Of a stretch of DNA of 64,000 bases, positions 28,299 through 38,292 are shown piece by piece. This stretch comes from Carnobacterium gallinarum DSM 4847 (GTDB lineage: Bacteria > Bacillota > Bacilli > Lactobacillales > Carnobacteriaceae). Position 1 is the first letter of the stretch. Every line of letters begins with the position of its first letter. Below the pieces are notes generated by a model that saw only the letters and a list, made by a program, of their open reading frames with translations, was not told the DNA's origin and made no database searches. Location: contig NZ_JQLU01000003.1 of the NCBI RefSeq assembly GCF_000744375.1, positions 186,001 through 250,000 on the forward strand, written 5' to 3'. The translations under genes and the position numbers were made by a program.

Positions 28299-29996
28299 TT
28301 ATTTTTCAGTTACATAAGCCCATTTGTACGAATAATCTGCTCCCACTAAGTGAGCACCGATATCTTTAACATAAGGTTTTTGTAAAACTGTCAAGTAACG
28401 TTGATAGATTGGTGCAATTCCAGCAGTATCCATTAGAAGTTTTTCTGCGTCACGCATTTGACCCCAACGTTTTTCTGGATCAGCTAAACTTGTTGTAGAA
28501 ATTTGTTTCAATAAATCGTCGTATTTTTCATTAGAATAGCCAGATTTATTGTTTCCATTAGTTGTACCAAATAATTCTAAGAAGTTAATTGGGTCAGCAT
28601 AATCTGCGCCCCAACCAGATAATTGAATATCATAATTTTGCTTATCATTATCGTTAATACGCACTTTAAATGGTACATTTTTTAATTTAAGCGATAAGCC
28701 AGGAAGGTTTTCTTCTAATTGACCTTGCATAAATTCAGATGAGCGTTTTGCATTTTCAGTATCATCAGAAAGCAATTCTAAGTCTAATTTATCAACGCCT
28801 AATTCTTTCAAACCTTTTTTCCAGTAATCTTGAGCTTTTTTAGCATCAAATTTTAATAAATCGCCATTTTCTTCACGGAAATCTTTATCATTCTTAGGAT
28901 CTTTTGCTAATCCTTCTGGTACTAATCCACCTGATGGGATTGAACCATTTTGTAAAACAGTATCTGCATAGGCTTGTTTATCATAAGCCATAGCGATAGC
29001 TTTACGGATATTTTCATTCGTTAATGGTGTATCTTTCCCATCACGTTTTTGGTTGAATTTGAAATAGAAACTATATGATGTCGGTAATTTTTTAATATCT
29101 GGATCATCTTGACGTGTTTGTACATACTCACCAGATAATCCTATGCGATCAATTTGGCCATTATCATACAAGTTTAATGCTGTTGAAACTTCTTTTACCA
29201 CATCAACATTGATTTTATCTAATTTTACGCTTTTCTTATCCCAATAAGTGTCGTTCTTTTCATATTTCCAAGATAAACCAGTTCCATCCCAAGAAGTTAA
29301 TTTAAATGGTCCATTATAAATAATTGTATCACTATTTGAAGCAAATTTATCTCCTTGTTCTGTTACATACTTTTCATTTTGTGGATAAAACATTGATAAT
29401 GACAATAATCCTTTAAAGTAAGGTACTGCTTTTTCTAATTTAACCTCTAGTGTTTTATCATCAATCGCTTTAACACCTAATGTATCAGGTTGTTTTTCAC
29501 CGGCAGTAATTTCTCTTGCATTTTCAATAACACCTGCCATCATATAGCTATATGGCGCTGCTGTTGCAGGATCCACTAAACGTCTCCAAGAAAAAACAAA
29601 GTCCTTTGCTGTTACAGGATCACCATTAGACCAATTTGCATCCTCACGAATTTTAAATGTATAGGTTAATTTATCATCACTAACTTTAGGTTCTTCAGAA
29701 GCCATACCTAAAACAGAGTCATTTTTTAAATCTTGACGGTAAAGACCTTCAAATACGTTATTCATAACAATTGAACTAGTAGCATCTGTATTCATGACAC
29801 TATTCATTGTTGGAATTTCAGCACCTTCAATTAGATTTAAAACCTGTTCTTTCGCCATGTTTCCTGATTCGCTACTTGATGTTGATTTTGAAGCTGAATC
29901 ATCTTTTGTAGAACTAGTTCCCCCACCACAAGCAGCTAGAACTATTGCTGAAGCAAAAGTAATTCCTGCAATACTAAATAATTTCCCTTTTTTCAT
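28299..29996 (-). CDS. oppA: Oligopeptide-binding lipoprotein OppA (copy 2)
   Basis: A 565-residue paralogue of copy 1, with lipobox VLAACGG and an S/T/K-rich linker. Key SBP5 segments match copy 1 almost residue for residue (FVFSWRRLVDPATAAPYSYMM, GPFKLTSWDGTGLSWKYEKND). GGAGG is too close to ATG 30002, so ATG 29996 is chosen. Two copies may widen the peptide range. Promoter TTGAAA-17-TAATAT is at 30112-30084. Confidence 0.93.
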   Translation of the reverse strand: MKKGKLFSIAGITFASAIVLAACGGGTSSTKDDSASKSTSSSESGNMAKEQVLNLIEGAEIPTMNSVMNTDATSSIVMNNVFEGLYRQDLKNDSVLGMASEEPKVSDDKLTYTFKIREDANWSNGDPVTAKDFVFSWRRLVDPATAAPYSYMMAGVIENAREITAGEKQPDTLGVKAIDDKTLEVKLEKAVPYFKGLLSLSMFYPQNEKYVTEQGDKFASNSDTIIYNGPFKLTSWDGTGLSWKYEKNDTYWDKKSVKLDKINVDVVKEVSTALNLYDNGQIDRIGLSGEYVQTRQDDPDIKKLPTSYSFYFKFNQKRDGKDTPLTNENIRKAIAMAYDKQAYADTVLQNGSIPSGGLVPEGLAKDPKNDKDFREENGDLLKFDAKKAQDYWKKGLKELGVDKLDLELLSDDTENAKRSSEFMQGQLEENLPGLSLKLKNVPFKVRINDNDKQNYDIQLSGWGADYADPINFLELFGTTNGNNKSGYSNEKYDDLLKQISTTSLADPEKRWGQMRDAEKLLMDTAGIAPIYQRYLTVLQKPYVKDIGAHLVGADYSYKWAYVTEK

Positions 29997-30083
29997 CTTC
30001 ATTCCTCCAACTTCATACCTTTTAAAAGGTTAACTTTTTTTCCAAACTTTTAAGTAGCAGCATTTCCTTAACCACTTTTTAAC

Positions 30084-30112
30084 ATATTATCACCTAATTT
30101 TAATATTTTCAA
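30084..30112 (-). promoter_or_regulatory. Promoter of oppA2
   Basis: On the minus strand TTGAAA (30112-30107), 17 bases and TAATAT (30089-30084). Transcription would start about 80 bases before the ATG. Confidence 0.6.
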
Positions 30113-30326
30113 TATATTTGTTCTTTTTTTTAACCTTATTTTAACATATTCATTTAAACACATTTGTTGTCTTTACAAAAAAGTCTATTAACACTGCCTT
30201 TTTGTTATTTTCTCATTTTTCTAAAAATTATCATAAAAATTAAAAAAAAAGACTTTTATTTAATAAACACTTAAAATCTCCTTTAACTATTTGTTTATAC
30301 AATAACCTGGGGCAAATTCTCAAAAA

Positions 30327-30386
30327 AGTAAACATCCCAAGACATCCATTTTGCCAAATGGTGATTTCTTAGGATGTTTACTTTTT
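30327..30386 (-). terminator. Long-stem terminator after the BceB-like permease
   Basis: AAAAGTAAACATCC pairs with GGATGTTTACTTTT; the inside also pairs nearly completely around a TGCC loop, giving a stem of about 26 bp. T6 follows on the minus strand. Confidence 0.85.
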
Positions 30387-30443
30387 AATTGATTGAGTTT
30401 TATGCAAAATTGTGATTTTATCCTCCCACAACCTATTCGCTCA

Positions 30444-32456
30444 TTAAAATAAGCGACTATTTACAATTTTATTATAGGCTCTAGCAGTAAATAGATAAAA
30501 AATGAAATAAATAAAAATGAAACTCCCGCAGGCAATATATCCTAGGAAAGACTTTGTATCCATTAGAAAAAATGAAATTGCTCGAATGGCTATAATGGTA
30601 TGCATCAAGCCAATAATCATTGGTAACGCAAAAACAAATGCCGTTTGTTTATAAATTGAACTTTTTATTTCTTCAGAACTTACCCCAATTTTTTTTAGAA
30701 TATGATAATGTTCACTTTCCTCTTCTGCTTCTGTTAATTGCTTCAACATAATAATGCTACCTGTAGCAAACATAAATACTAGTCCTAGAAAAACGGCGAT
30801 ATACATCGTTGATCCAATAGATAGATAAATGGTTTCTTCAAATGGCAATCGTAAATTAATTAAATTCCTTGGAAGAGAGGCTTCATCATGATCAGGAATA
30901 GTAATAAAAATATTATTATTACTATCTTTTATTTTTTCAGTAAGTTCTTGATTTAATTTTTGACTGCTTTCGTAATTTTTCAACATTAATCCCGTTCGAT
31001 TAAAGCTTGTGACTGGATGGTTGATTGCAGCAAAGGTTTTATCTGTAACTACTAAGACATCCCCATTTGCTGCTGGACTGCCAAACGGAAAAGCTGTTGA
31101 AACGCCTTGAATAGTTAAGTCGATAGATTCATTTTTTAATTCAATTCGTTTTGATACCGGATCACCCAACACTGCTGCAAAATAATATTGACTAATAAAA
31201 TAAGTAGATTCAGGTGTATTTAATTGAATTTTAGAACCATAACGTGAGATTTCTACTGCTTGATTATAAGCTGATTCTGAAATTATACTGTAAAGATGAA
31301 ATGAATCCCCTTTTTGATTAGGATATAAATCATCATCGTTTGCAAGAACTGTTTTATACGTGGCTGTAAATTTATTTGTAATAGGAAATTCAGGATATTT
31401 TTTGAGTGTTGATTCTATGATCCCCTTTGCTTCACGATTACTGGATTCGTAATGTAAATCAAAGGAACTTTCATAGTTAATCTGGCGTTCTGAAAAAGAA
31501 TAAATAAGAGCTGCACCTCCAACTGCGCAGAGAGTGGTAGCACTTAAAACAGCAATAGTTGCTAATGTAGCAGCATTTCGTCTTAAGCGAAATAACAAAT
31601 TGCCGATTGTCACCAAATTCATACCCTTATAATAAATTTTTTTATGCTTTTGACCAAATTTAATAACTAGAATTAAAAAAGAATTAAAGAATAGATAAGT
31701 CCCTACTACAACATTAAAAAGAATACTTAAGACTGCAAACAAAAAGATATATCCACTATTTTTATACCCTACATAATCAATAATCGTAATTAAATTTAAT
31801 GCAATCGCATAACCAAAAATCATCATCGCAATTCCTAAGAAACCTAATACACTCGTCACCCAACTTGTTTTCGGCAGTCGTTCTCCAACTGTATTCGCTT
31901 TAAATAAATCGACAATTTTATATCGATAGACTAAGCTAGCATTTTGCAACGCGACAATGATAAAAATAATAACAAAAACCGTAATCGTTTGACCAATAGT
32001 AGGGAACGATAATCTAAAAGGCAGCTGTATCGTTAAATGCATCGTAGCAAATAAAATCATTGTAAATAGTTTTGACAATAAACTACCAAAAATAATACCG
32101 ATAACTAAAGCCAAAGCTCCTAAAAAAAGATTTTCTAAAAAAAAGAGTTCAGCAATCTGCCACTTACGCATTCCTAATATATTGTATAAACCAATTTCTT
32201 TTTTGCGTTTTTTAATAAAGAAAGCATTTGAATAAAACATAAACAAAATAACAAATAATAAGATCAAAATACTACTTGCTTGCAATACTGCCTCTATTTT
32301 AAAACTTTTTTCAGCGGCATCTTGCAATGTTTTATTATATGACATAGAAATAAAGGTAAAATAAACCATGATTGAAAAAGACATCGAAACAAAGTAAACA
32401 AAATAATCACGGAACTGGGTCTTCATATTTTTATAAGCAAGCTTAGCTAAGGTCAT
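30444..32456 (-). CDS. BceB-type ABC transporter permease
   Basis: A 670-residue membrane protein with about ten helices and one large outside domain between helices 7 and 8 (about residues 310-535), the layout of BceB. Such transporters sense and remove peptide antibiotics such as bacitracin or nisin from lipid II intermediates. It overlaps the ATPase gene by 14 bases. The drug is unknown. Confidence 0.88.
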   Translation of the reverse strand: MTLAKLAYKNMKTQFRDYFVYFVSMSFSIMVYFTFISMSYNKTLQDAAEKSFKIEAVLQASSILILLFVILFMFYSNAFFIKKRKKEIGLYNILGMRKWQIAELFFLENLFLGALALVIGIIFGSLLSKLFTMILFATMHLTIQLPFRLSFPTIGQTITVFVIIFIIVALQNASLVYRYKIVDLFKANTVGERLPKTSWVTSVLGFLGIAMMIFGYAIALNLITIIDYVGYKNSGYIFLFAVLSILFNVVVGTYLFFNSFLILVIKFGQKHKKIYYKGMNLVTIGNLLFRLRRNAATLATIAVLSATTLCAVGGAALIYSFSERQINYESSFDLHYESSNREAKGIIESTLKKYPEFPITNKFTATYKTVLANDDDLYPNQKGDSFHLYSIISESAYNQAVEISRYGSKIQLNTPESTYFISQYYFAAVLGDPVSKRIELKNESIDLTIQGVSTAFPFGSPAANGDVLVVTDKTFAAINHPVTSFNRTGLMLKNYESSQKLNQELTEKIKDSNNNIFITIPDHDEASLPRNLINLRLPFEETIYLSIGSTMYIAVFLGLVFMFATGSIIMLKQLTEAEEESEHYHILKKIGVSSEEIKSSIYKQTAFVFALPMIIGLMHTIIAIRAISFFLMDTKSFLGYIACGSFIFIYFIFYLFTARAYNKIVNSRLF

Positions 32457-33212
32457 GAATCACGCCTCCGCCAATTGTTGCTTGCATATCAATTATTTTT
32501 TGAAAAAACTCTTTTCGCGTTCCATTTCTAACAATCTCAGCAAACAAAAGACCATCTTTTATAAACAGTACTCGACTGCAATAGCTGGCAGCAAATCCAT
32601 CATGGGTCACCATCAAAATTGTTGTCGCTTCCTTTTGATTAATTCCAGAAAGGTATTGCAAAAGTTCTGTTGCTGATTTTGAATCTAAAGCACCTGTAGG
32701 CTCATCTGCAAAAATTAATTGTGGATCTGTAATCAAGGCTCTTGCTGCTGAAACACGTTGCTTTTGTCCAATTGATATCTCTGCTGGATATTTATTAATG
32801 ATTGCATCAATTCCTAAAATTTTCGTTACTCTTGCAACTCGTGCTTCTATTTCTGATACTTCTTGCTTATCTAATGCCAAGGGCAATAGAATATTTTCTT
32901 TCACTGTTAATGAGTTCATTAGGTTAAATTCCTGGAAAATAAACCCTAATTCATGCCGTCTAAATTGGCTTAAACGACTATCCTTCATCAACGTAATATC
33001 TTGACCACCAATTTTTACATTTCCTGAAGTGGGTGTATCAATCGTTGACATAATATTTAATAAGGTTGTTTTTCCAGCACCGCTTGGACCCATAATACCA
33101 ATGAATTCTCCCTGCTGAATATCAAAGCTGATATTCTCCAAAGCTGTATATAAGTTACCTTTTCGTCCGTATGTTTTTTTAATTGATTTACTTCAACTAT
33201 TCGATTCATCAT
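32443..33212 (-). pseudogene. BceA-type ATPase with a one-base frameshift near its start
   Basis: The ABC ATPase body is complete: GPSGAGKTT, ISIGQKQR signature (G for S/G), IFADEPTGALD. The natural start is ATG 33212 or 33209 behind AAAGGAG, reading MMNRIVEVNQLKK, then at the A7 run (33174-33180) the frame is lost. With one more A it would continue TYGRKGNLYTALENISF, just what BceA needs. Without it only a TTG at 33141 could start, losing the first beta-strands. It may be a sequencing error, phase switch, slippage site or real loss. Confidence 0.75.
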
Positions 33213-33511
33213 TTCAAAGAGGCTCCTTTCATTCTGTCATTTTGTTTATTTTAGTTTAACAAGAAACTACTCATTGGGAAAGTGAATTCTCTTACAACCT
33301 TTCTTTTTAACTTACAGTATTGTCATCCTTGACTTTCAGACATTTTATGAATATCATTTATAAATAACATGAAAATTAAAATTTTCTCACTAAATTTGTT
33401 AGGTTTTATTAAATTTTTTTCTATGATGGTTGCATCTACAGACCACATTGTTTAACATAGAATTATACAGATAAAAATAAAGTACAATCTTGATAGAAAA
33501 GAGGAATTTCT
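33213..33511. other. Divergent promoter region of the Bce-type module
   Basis: About 300 bases between transporter and regulator genes. TTACA-GTAT-TGTCA at 33312-33325 fits the BceR-type motif TNACA-N4-TGTAA with one mismatch, about 100 bases before the transporter gene. No other gene seen. Confidence 0.5.
33312..33325. promoter_or_regulatory. Candidate BceR-type operator
   Basis: TTACA, 4 bases, TGTCA. The family regulator (33512) would bind here to induce the transporter. Confidence 0.45.
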
Positions 33512-34186
33512 GTGTTTAAAGTGATGATTGTAGAAGATGATGATATAATTCGTGATAATATTGCGGATAGCCTACTAAAATGGAATTTTGATTGTTATAC
33601 TACCACTGATTTTGCGAATACTTTAAATGATTTTATTGAAGAAAAGCCACACTTAGTGTTGTTAGATATTAATCTACCCATTTATGATGGATTTTATTGG
33701 TGTCAAAAGATTAGAGAAATTTCAAAAGTACCGATACTCTTTATTTCCAGTCGCAATACAAATATGGATATGGTAATGGCCATGAATATGGGCGGCGATG
33801 ATTTTGTCAATAAACCTTTTTCAATTGAGGTTTTAATCGCAAAAATCAATGCCTTATTGCGTAGAACATACAATTATGCAGATCAAACTACCGATGCGAT
33901 TCAGCATAATGAAGTTATTTTGAACTTGCAAGATGGTTCTGCTACTGTCTCAGGAACCCATATTGACCTTAGCAAAAATGAATATAAATTGTTGCACCTT
34001 TTAATGAAAAATCATGGAAAAATTATTAGTCGAGAAAAACTATTACGAGGATTATGGGATGATGAACGTTATGTGGATGATAATACCTTGACTGTAAATA
34101 TTAATCGTTTACGAAAAAAAATTGAACAAGCTGGTGCTGTTGGATATATTGAAACGAAAATTGGACAAGGATACATTATTCCATAG
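33512..34186 (+). CDS. BceR-like response regulator (OmpR family)
   Basis: 224 residues: receiver domain with phosphorylation site D in LLDINLPIYDG (near residue 52), K in NKPFSIEVL, and an OmpR-type winged helix (LSKNEYKLLHLLMKNHGKIISREKLL, TVNINRLRKKIE). Starts at GTG 33512 behind AGAGGA. It is followed after 15 bases by its histidine kinase and likely controls the divergent transporter. Confidence 0.92.
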   Translation: MFKVMIVEDDDIIRDNIADSLLKWNFDCYTTTDFANTLNDFIEEKPHLVLLDINLPIYDGFYWCQKIREISKVPILFISSRNTNMDMVMAMNMGGDDFVNKPFSIEVLIAKINALLRRTYNYADQTTDAIQHNEVILNLQDGSATVSGTHIDLSKNEYKLLHLLMKNHGKIISREKLLRGLWDDERYVDDNTLTVNINRLRKKIEQAGAVGYIETKIGQGYIIP

Positions 34187-34201
34187 TACTGAGGTGAATA
34201 T

Positions 34202-35263
34202 ATGAATGCATTTAAATTTTTAAAAGATCAATGGATTTTAATTGTTTTTTGGTTTTTCGGCTTGCTCATTCTGAATTTAGTCCTCATTTTAGACCCGAAT
34301 CAAACGTTCACAACGGATAACTTAGTATATGTATCCCTACTTTTAACAGTTTTCTTTCTTTTCCTATTAACTGGACTTTATATTTATTACTCACGTTGGT
34401 TCCGAGTAATTGAAGAAAAACGTGAAGCCGGTGAAGACGGGCTGCTTTCACCACTAGATGCAGCAATGAACGAAGAACAAAAATTTATTCAAGGATATAT
34501 CAATGATCTCCTTATTCTTCATCAAAAGGAAATGAATCGCTTAAGTAAAAATCAACAGGATCAAAAAGATTTTGTTGATAGTTGGGTCCATGAGATTAAA
34601 GTCCCATTAGCAGGTACAAAATTAATTATTGAATCAGTAGAAGATGATATTTCTGAAAAAAAATATTATCAATTAGAAAGTGAATTGAAGAAAATCAATC
34701 ATTATGTCGAACAAGTTCTCTATTATTCAAGATTAGATAGTTTTTCAAGAGATTACTTACTTCATGAATATAGTTTAGAAAGGATTGTCAATAATATCAT
34801 CCGAAATAATGCGACTTATTTTATTCAAAATCAGTTGGCTTTTGAATTAACTGGTGACGATCAAAAAATTCTCACTGATGAAAAATGGCTGCATTTTATT
34901 TTAGAACAAATCATTTCAAATTGTATAAAATATACTCCTAAGGGCGGAAAAATCTCAATCCAAATTAGCAAAAATAATCTAGGTGTTTGGCTTGCTATTA
35001 CTGATACGGGGATTGGAATTCCTGAAGAAGATCAGCGTCGAATTTTTGATAAAGGATTTACTGGATTTAATGGTCGGAATGATACAAGTCATCATTCTAC
35101 TGGGTTAGGACTTTATCTTGCAAAAAATCTAGGTGAAAAATTAGGTCATCAGTTATTTGTTGAATCGACTGTTGGTAAGGGAACCACATTTAAAATACTC
35201 TTTCCCTTCCTCACCTATTTTAATGAAGAAAATCAAGAAAGCCAGTTTTTAACAACGGATTAA
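34202..35263 (+). CDS. BceS-like sensor histidine kinase
   Basis: 353 residues with two N-terminal membrane helices (about 13-33, 40-60) and almost no outside loop, the intramembrane-sensing layout. The phosphoacceptor is H in SWVHEIKVPLAGTK; N-box ISNCIKYTPKGG and G-box DTGIGIPEED follow. Such kinases sense through the partner transporter, so a frameshifted ATPase could also affect signalling. Confidence 0.92.
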   Translation: MNAFKFLKDQWILIVFWFFGLLILNLVLILDPNQTFTTDNLVYVSLLLTVFFLFLLTGLYIYYSRWFRVIEEKREAGEDGLLSPLDAAMNEEQKFIQGYINDLLILHQKEMNRLSKNQQDQKDFVDSWVHEIKVPLAGTKLIIESVEDDISEKKYYQLESELKKINHYVEQVLYYSRLDSFSRDYLLHEYSLERIVNNIIRNNATYFIQNQLAFELTGDDQKILTDEKWLHFILEQIISNCIKYTPKGGKISIQISKNNLGVWLAITDTGIGIPEEDQRRIFDKGFTGFNGRNDTSHHSTGLGLYLAKNLGEKLGHQLFVESTVGKGTTFKILFPFLTYFNEENQESQFLTTD

Positions 35264-35265
35264 TC

Positions 35266-35350
35266 AAAAATACCTACTCTTTTATGACTTTGTAGTACTC
35301 CCAAATTGTATTTTGGGAGTTGCTACTATATCAAAGAGTAGGTATTTTTA
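35266..35350. terminator. Bidirectional long hairpin
   Basis: AAAAATACCTACTCTTT pairs with AAAGAGTAGGTATTTTT (about 17 bp); an inner stem CTCCCAAA/TTTGGGAG lies in the loop. It separates the kinase gene and nrdG. Confidence 0.85.
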
Positions 35351-35356
35351 TTTAGT

Positions 35357-35917
35357 TTAATCGACAGCCTTAGCCCATAATACAACTGAATTGGTTGCTA
35401 GAGATTGAGGAACATCAATAATTCGTTGATTGGAACTTCCGCGAAATTGTAACGTTAAATCCTTTTTAGCTAATTCAAAACGACCATCTACTACGATATC
35501 CAATAAGGAAAGAAGCTCCAACTTATCGGGCGTTTCCTCCATCAGCTCATCCCAGCGATAGCCCGTCCATGACCAGATATCTTTTGTTTGACCAAATTCT
35601 TGACGAATCCGTTTGGCTAAACCGATTGTAATCTCTGTATTTAAGAACGGCTCACCGCCTAATAAGGTCAAACCTTGAACATAAGGTTGACGCAAGTCCG
35701 CAATAATTTGATCCTCTAATTCTTGAGTATAGGGCGTTCCATAATTAAAAGATTGCGCAATTTTATTGTAACATCCTTCGCAAGCGAATAAACAACCACT
35801 AACATATAAACTACAGCGAACACCTTCCCCATCCACAAAATTAAATGCCTTATAATCTGCAATTTTATTTTGAGAAACTTGACTAGATTGCCATTCTTTT
35901 GGCTTTGGATTACGCAT
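35357..35917 (-). CDS. nrdG: Anaerobic ribonucleotide reductase activating protein
   Basis: A 186-residue radical-SAM enzyme that makes the glycyl radical of NrdD. The CxxxCxxC cluster is SGCLFACEGCYNK, GGE-type motif is LLGGEPFLN. AAGGTGA fits the ATG at 35917; a TTG extension 7 codons upstream lacks support. Follows nrdD by 68 bases. Confidence 0.94.
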   Translation of the reverse strand: MRNPKPKEWQSSQVSQNKIADYKAFNFVDGEGVRCSLYVSGCLFACEGCYNKIAQSFNYGTPYTQELEDQIIADLRQPYVQGLTLLGGEPFLNTEITIGLAKRIRQEFGQTKDIWSWTGYRWDELMEETPDKLELLSLLDIVVDGRFELAKKDLTLQFRGSSNQRIIDVPQSLATNSVVLWAKAVD

Positions 35918-35985
35918 TTTCTTCACCTTTTTCTTCAAACTAAATGGTACGTAAATAGTCTAAGACTCTTACATACCATTTTGCT

Positions 35986-38175
35986 TTATTTCATATGTTT
36001 CACACGAGAAGAGATTTCTTTATGACGACCATGAACCATTGGGCGAGCTTGAGGATTCCCTAGATAGCCACAAGTACGTTTCACAACATCACACGTTTTG
36101 GGATCATGATTGCCACATTGAGGACATTCAAATCCACGTTCAGTTGGTTCAAAATCACCTTCAAAATCACATTCATAACAATGATCAATTGGTGTATTTG
36201 TTCCTAAATAACCAATTTTATCATAAGCGAAATCCCAAACAGCTTCTAAAGCTTTGGGATTTTGACGCATATTTGGATATTCACAATAATGAATAAAACC
36301 ACCACTAGCAAATTTAGGATAATCCATTTCAAAGGTTAATTTTTCAAATGGCGTTGGGCTTTTACGCACATCATAATGGTAACTATTTGTATAGTATTCT
36401 TTATCCGTAATATCTTTAACTAAACCAAATTTCTCTGTATCTAAGCGGCAGAAACGATCTGTTAAGCTTTCACTTGGTGTGCCATAAACACTAAAATGAT
36501 AGTCATATTCATCTGACCAAGCATCTGTATGTTGTTTTAAGTTTTTAAGGATGTCTAAGGTAAATTGTTTTGCTTCTTGATTATGTTCCCATTCGCCACC
36601 ATAAAAGGCTGTAGCGACTTCATAGAGACCAATATAGCCTAAAGAAATCGTTGCTCGACGGTTTTTAAATAGCTCATCAACCGATTCATCTTTAGTTAGT
36701 CGTTCTCCAAAAGCGCCGTGCATATACAGAATCGGTGCATTACTTGGTGTAGCTTCTTTTACTCGCTCAACACGATAAACTAAACCATCTTTACAAATTT
36801 CCAAACGTTCATTTAACAAGGTCCAAAATTTTTCTTGATTGCCTGCAGCTTCCATGGCAATTCTTGGTAAATTTAATGTCAATACCCCTAAATTCATACG
36901 TCCAGAATTGACCTCAACGCCATTTTCATCTTTCCAACCTTGTAAGAAAGAACGACAGCCCATTGGTGTTTTAAAACTACCTGTTAATTCTACTAATTTG
37001 TCATACATCAGGACATCTGGATACATGCGTTTTGTTGCACATTCAATTGCCAATTGTTTCATGTCATAGTTAGGGTCCGTAGACTCTAAATTTAATCCAC
37101 GTTTTAATGTATAAATTAATTTTGGAAAAATAGCGGTACGATGTTCTTTACCAATCCCTTTAATTCGGACTTGTAAAATAGCTTGTTGAATCTCACGTTC
37201 AATCCAGCTAGTTCCCAACCCAAATCCTAATGAAGTAAAAGGAGTTTGACCTTGTGAAGAATAAAGCGTATTAATCTCATATTCTAAGCTTTGCATCGCA
37301 TCATAAATATCTTTTTTAGTTTTTTCTTCAGCAAACTCTAGTTGACGCTCTTCACCATCGATCCATTCTTTAGCGGCTGCTAAATGCTTCGTATAGTTCA
37401 ATTCAGCAAATGGAGCTAGCGTTTCGTCAATTCGATCTGCACTGCAACCACCATATTGACTAGAAGCCACATTTGCTATGATTTGTGCCATTTGAGCTGC
37501 TGCCGTTTGGATTGATTTTGGACTTTCAACTTCTGCATTTCCAATTTTAAACCCTTCAGTTAACATGCCTTTAAAGTCAATTAAACAGCAGTTTGTCATT
37601 GGTGAGTATGGTTGGTAGTCTAAGTCATGATAATGAATGTCCCCTTTTTGATGGGCATTGGCAACATGTGCTGGCAACATTTTTAGTCCCATCGATTTCC
37701 CAACAATTCCAGCTGTTAAATCACGTTGTGTGTTAAATACTTCACTATCTTTATTCGCATTTTCATTCACTACAGAACGGTCTTTATTGATTAATTTCTC
37801 AATAGTAAAATTGATATCCGTTGATTGAGTACGATCAAAATCACGTTTTGTGCGATAATTAATATAGTGATCAGCTAATTCTATTTTTTTCTCATCTAAA
37901 AGAATATGTTCAACAATATTTTGAATTTCATAAATTTTAATATCCGTTGGAAAACGCTCTGCAATTTCTTGGTCAATTTTATCAATAATTGCTTGAATTT
38001 CTGCTTGCGTTTTTGATGTTAACTCACCATTTACTTGTCTTTCAGCTTTTACTAAAGCCTCATAAATTTTTTGGTCATCAAATTTCACTAAACGACCATC
38101 TCTTTTAATAACTGACAAGTTCAATAGTTTACTATCAAAATTATCTACCTCTAAATCACTAGTTGTTACGTCCAT
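35986..38175 (-). CDS. nrdD: Anaerobic ribonucleoside-triphosphate reductase
   Basis: A 729-residue class III enzyme reducing NTPs to dNTPs without oxygen. N-terminal ATP-cone (IKRDGRLVKFDDQKIYEAL), catalytic core (NCCLIDFKGML, SSQYGG), C-terminal zinc cysteines (CYECD, CPQCG) and glycyl radical site (RTCGYLG) are all present. A GTG at 38187 is only 1 base from AAAGGAG, so ATG 38175 is chosen although its spacing (13) is long. Confidence 0.95.
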   Translation of the reverse strand: MDVTTSDLEVDNFDSKLLNLSVIKRDGRLVKFDDQKIYEALVKAERQVNGELTSKTQAEIQAIIDKIDQEIAERFPTDIKIYEIQNIVEHILLDEKKIELADHYINYRTKRDFDRTQSTDINFTIEKLINKDRSVVNENANKDSEVFNTQRDLTAGIVGKSMGLKMLPAHVANAHQKGDIHYHDLDYQPYSPMTNCCLIDFKGMLTEGFKIGNAEVESPKSIQTAAAQMAQIIANVASSQYGGCSADRIDETLAPFAELNYTKHLAAAKEWIDGEERQLEFAEEKTKKDIYDAMQSLEYEINTLYSSQGQTPFTSLGFGLGTSWIEREIQQAILQVRIKGIGKEHRTAIFPKLIYTLKRGLNLESTDPNYDMKQLAIECATKRMYPDVLMYDKLVELTGSFKTPMGCRSFLQGWKDENGVEVNSGRMNLGVLTLNLPRIAMEAAGNQEKFWTLLNERLEICKDGLVYRVERVKEATPSNAPILYMHGAFGERLTKDESVDELFKNRRATISLGYIGLYEVATAFYGGEWEHNQEAKQFTLDILKNLKQHTDAWSDEYDYHFSVYGTPSESLTDRFCRLDTEKFGLVKDITDKEYYTNSYHYDVRKSPTPFEKLTFEMDYPKFASGGFIHYCEYPNMRQNPKALEAVWDFAYDKIGYLGTNTPIDHCYECDFEGDFEPTERGFECPQCGNHDPKTCDVVKRTCGYLGNPQARPMVHGRHKEISSRVKHMK

Positions 38176-38212
38176 GATGTGATCCACACTCCTTTAATTA
38201 TTGCTCTACATC

Positions 38213-38292
38213 ATTTTAGCACAATTCTATTTTTTTACAAACCATATCTAGTATGAATTTCTTTCTATTTAACTATTGACAACTATATATGG
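38213..38292 (-). promoter_or_regulatory. nrdD promoter with two candidate NrdR boxes
   Basis: TTGTAA (38240-38235), 16 bases and TAAAAT (38218-38213) form the promoter on the minus strand. CTATATATGG (38283-38292) matches 9 of 10 core positions of the NrdR box CWATATATWG; CCATATCTAG (38242-38251) matches 8 of 10 and touches the -35. They are 41 bases apart, four helix turns. nrdR itself is at 47803. Confidence 0.5.

Larger units (their letters stand above)
30003..30443. other. Intergenic upstream of oppA2
   Basis: 440 A/T-rich bases with the oppA2 promoter (30084-30112), a sequence at 30215-30229 matching 13 of 15 CodY-motif positions (ATTTTTCTAAAAATT), and the terminator of the permease gene at 30327-30386. 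No gene. Confidence 0.55.

Noticed and set aside
32443-33141. BceA-like ATPase starting at TTG 33141
   Set aside because: It would lack the first beta-strands needed to bind the adenine, while a proper start with a ribosome binding site exists upstream in the shifted frame.
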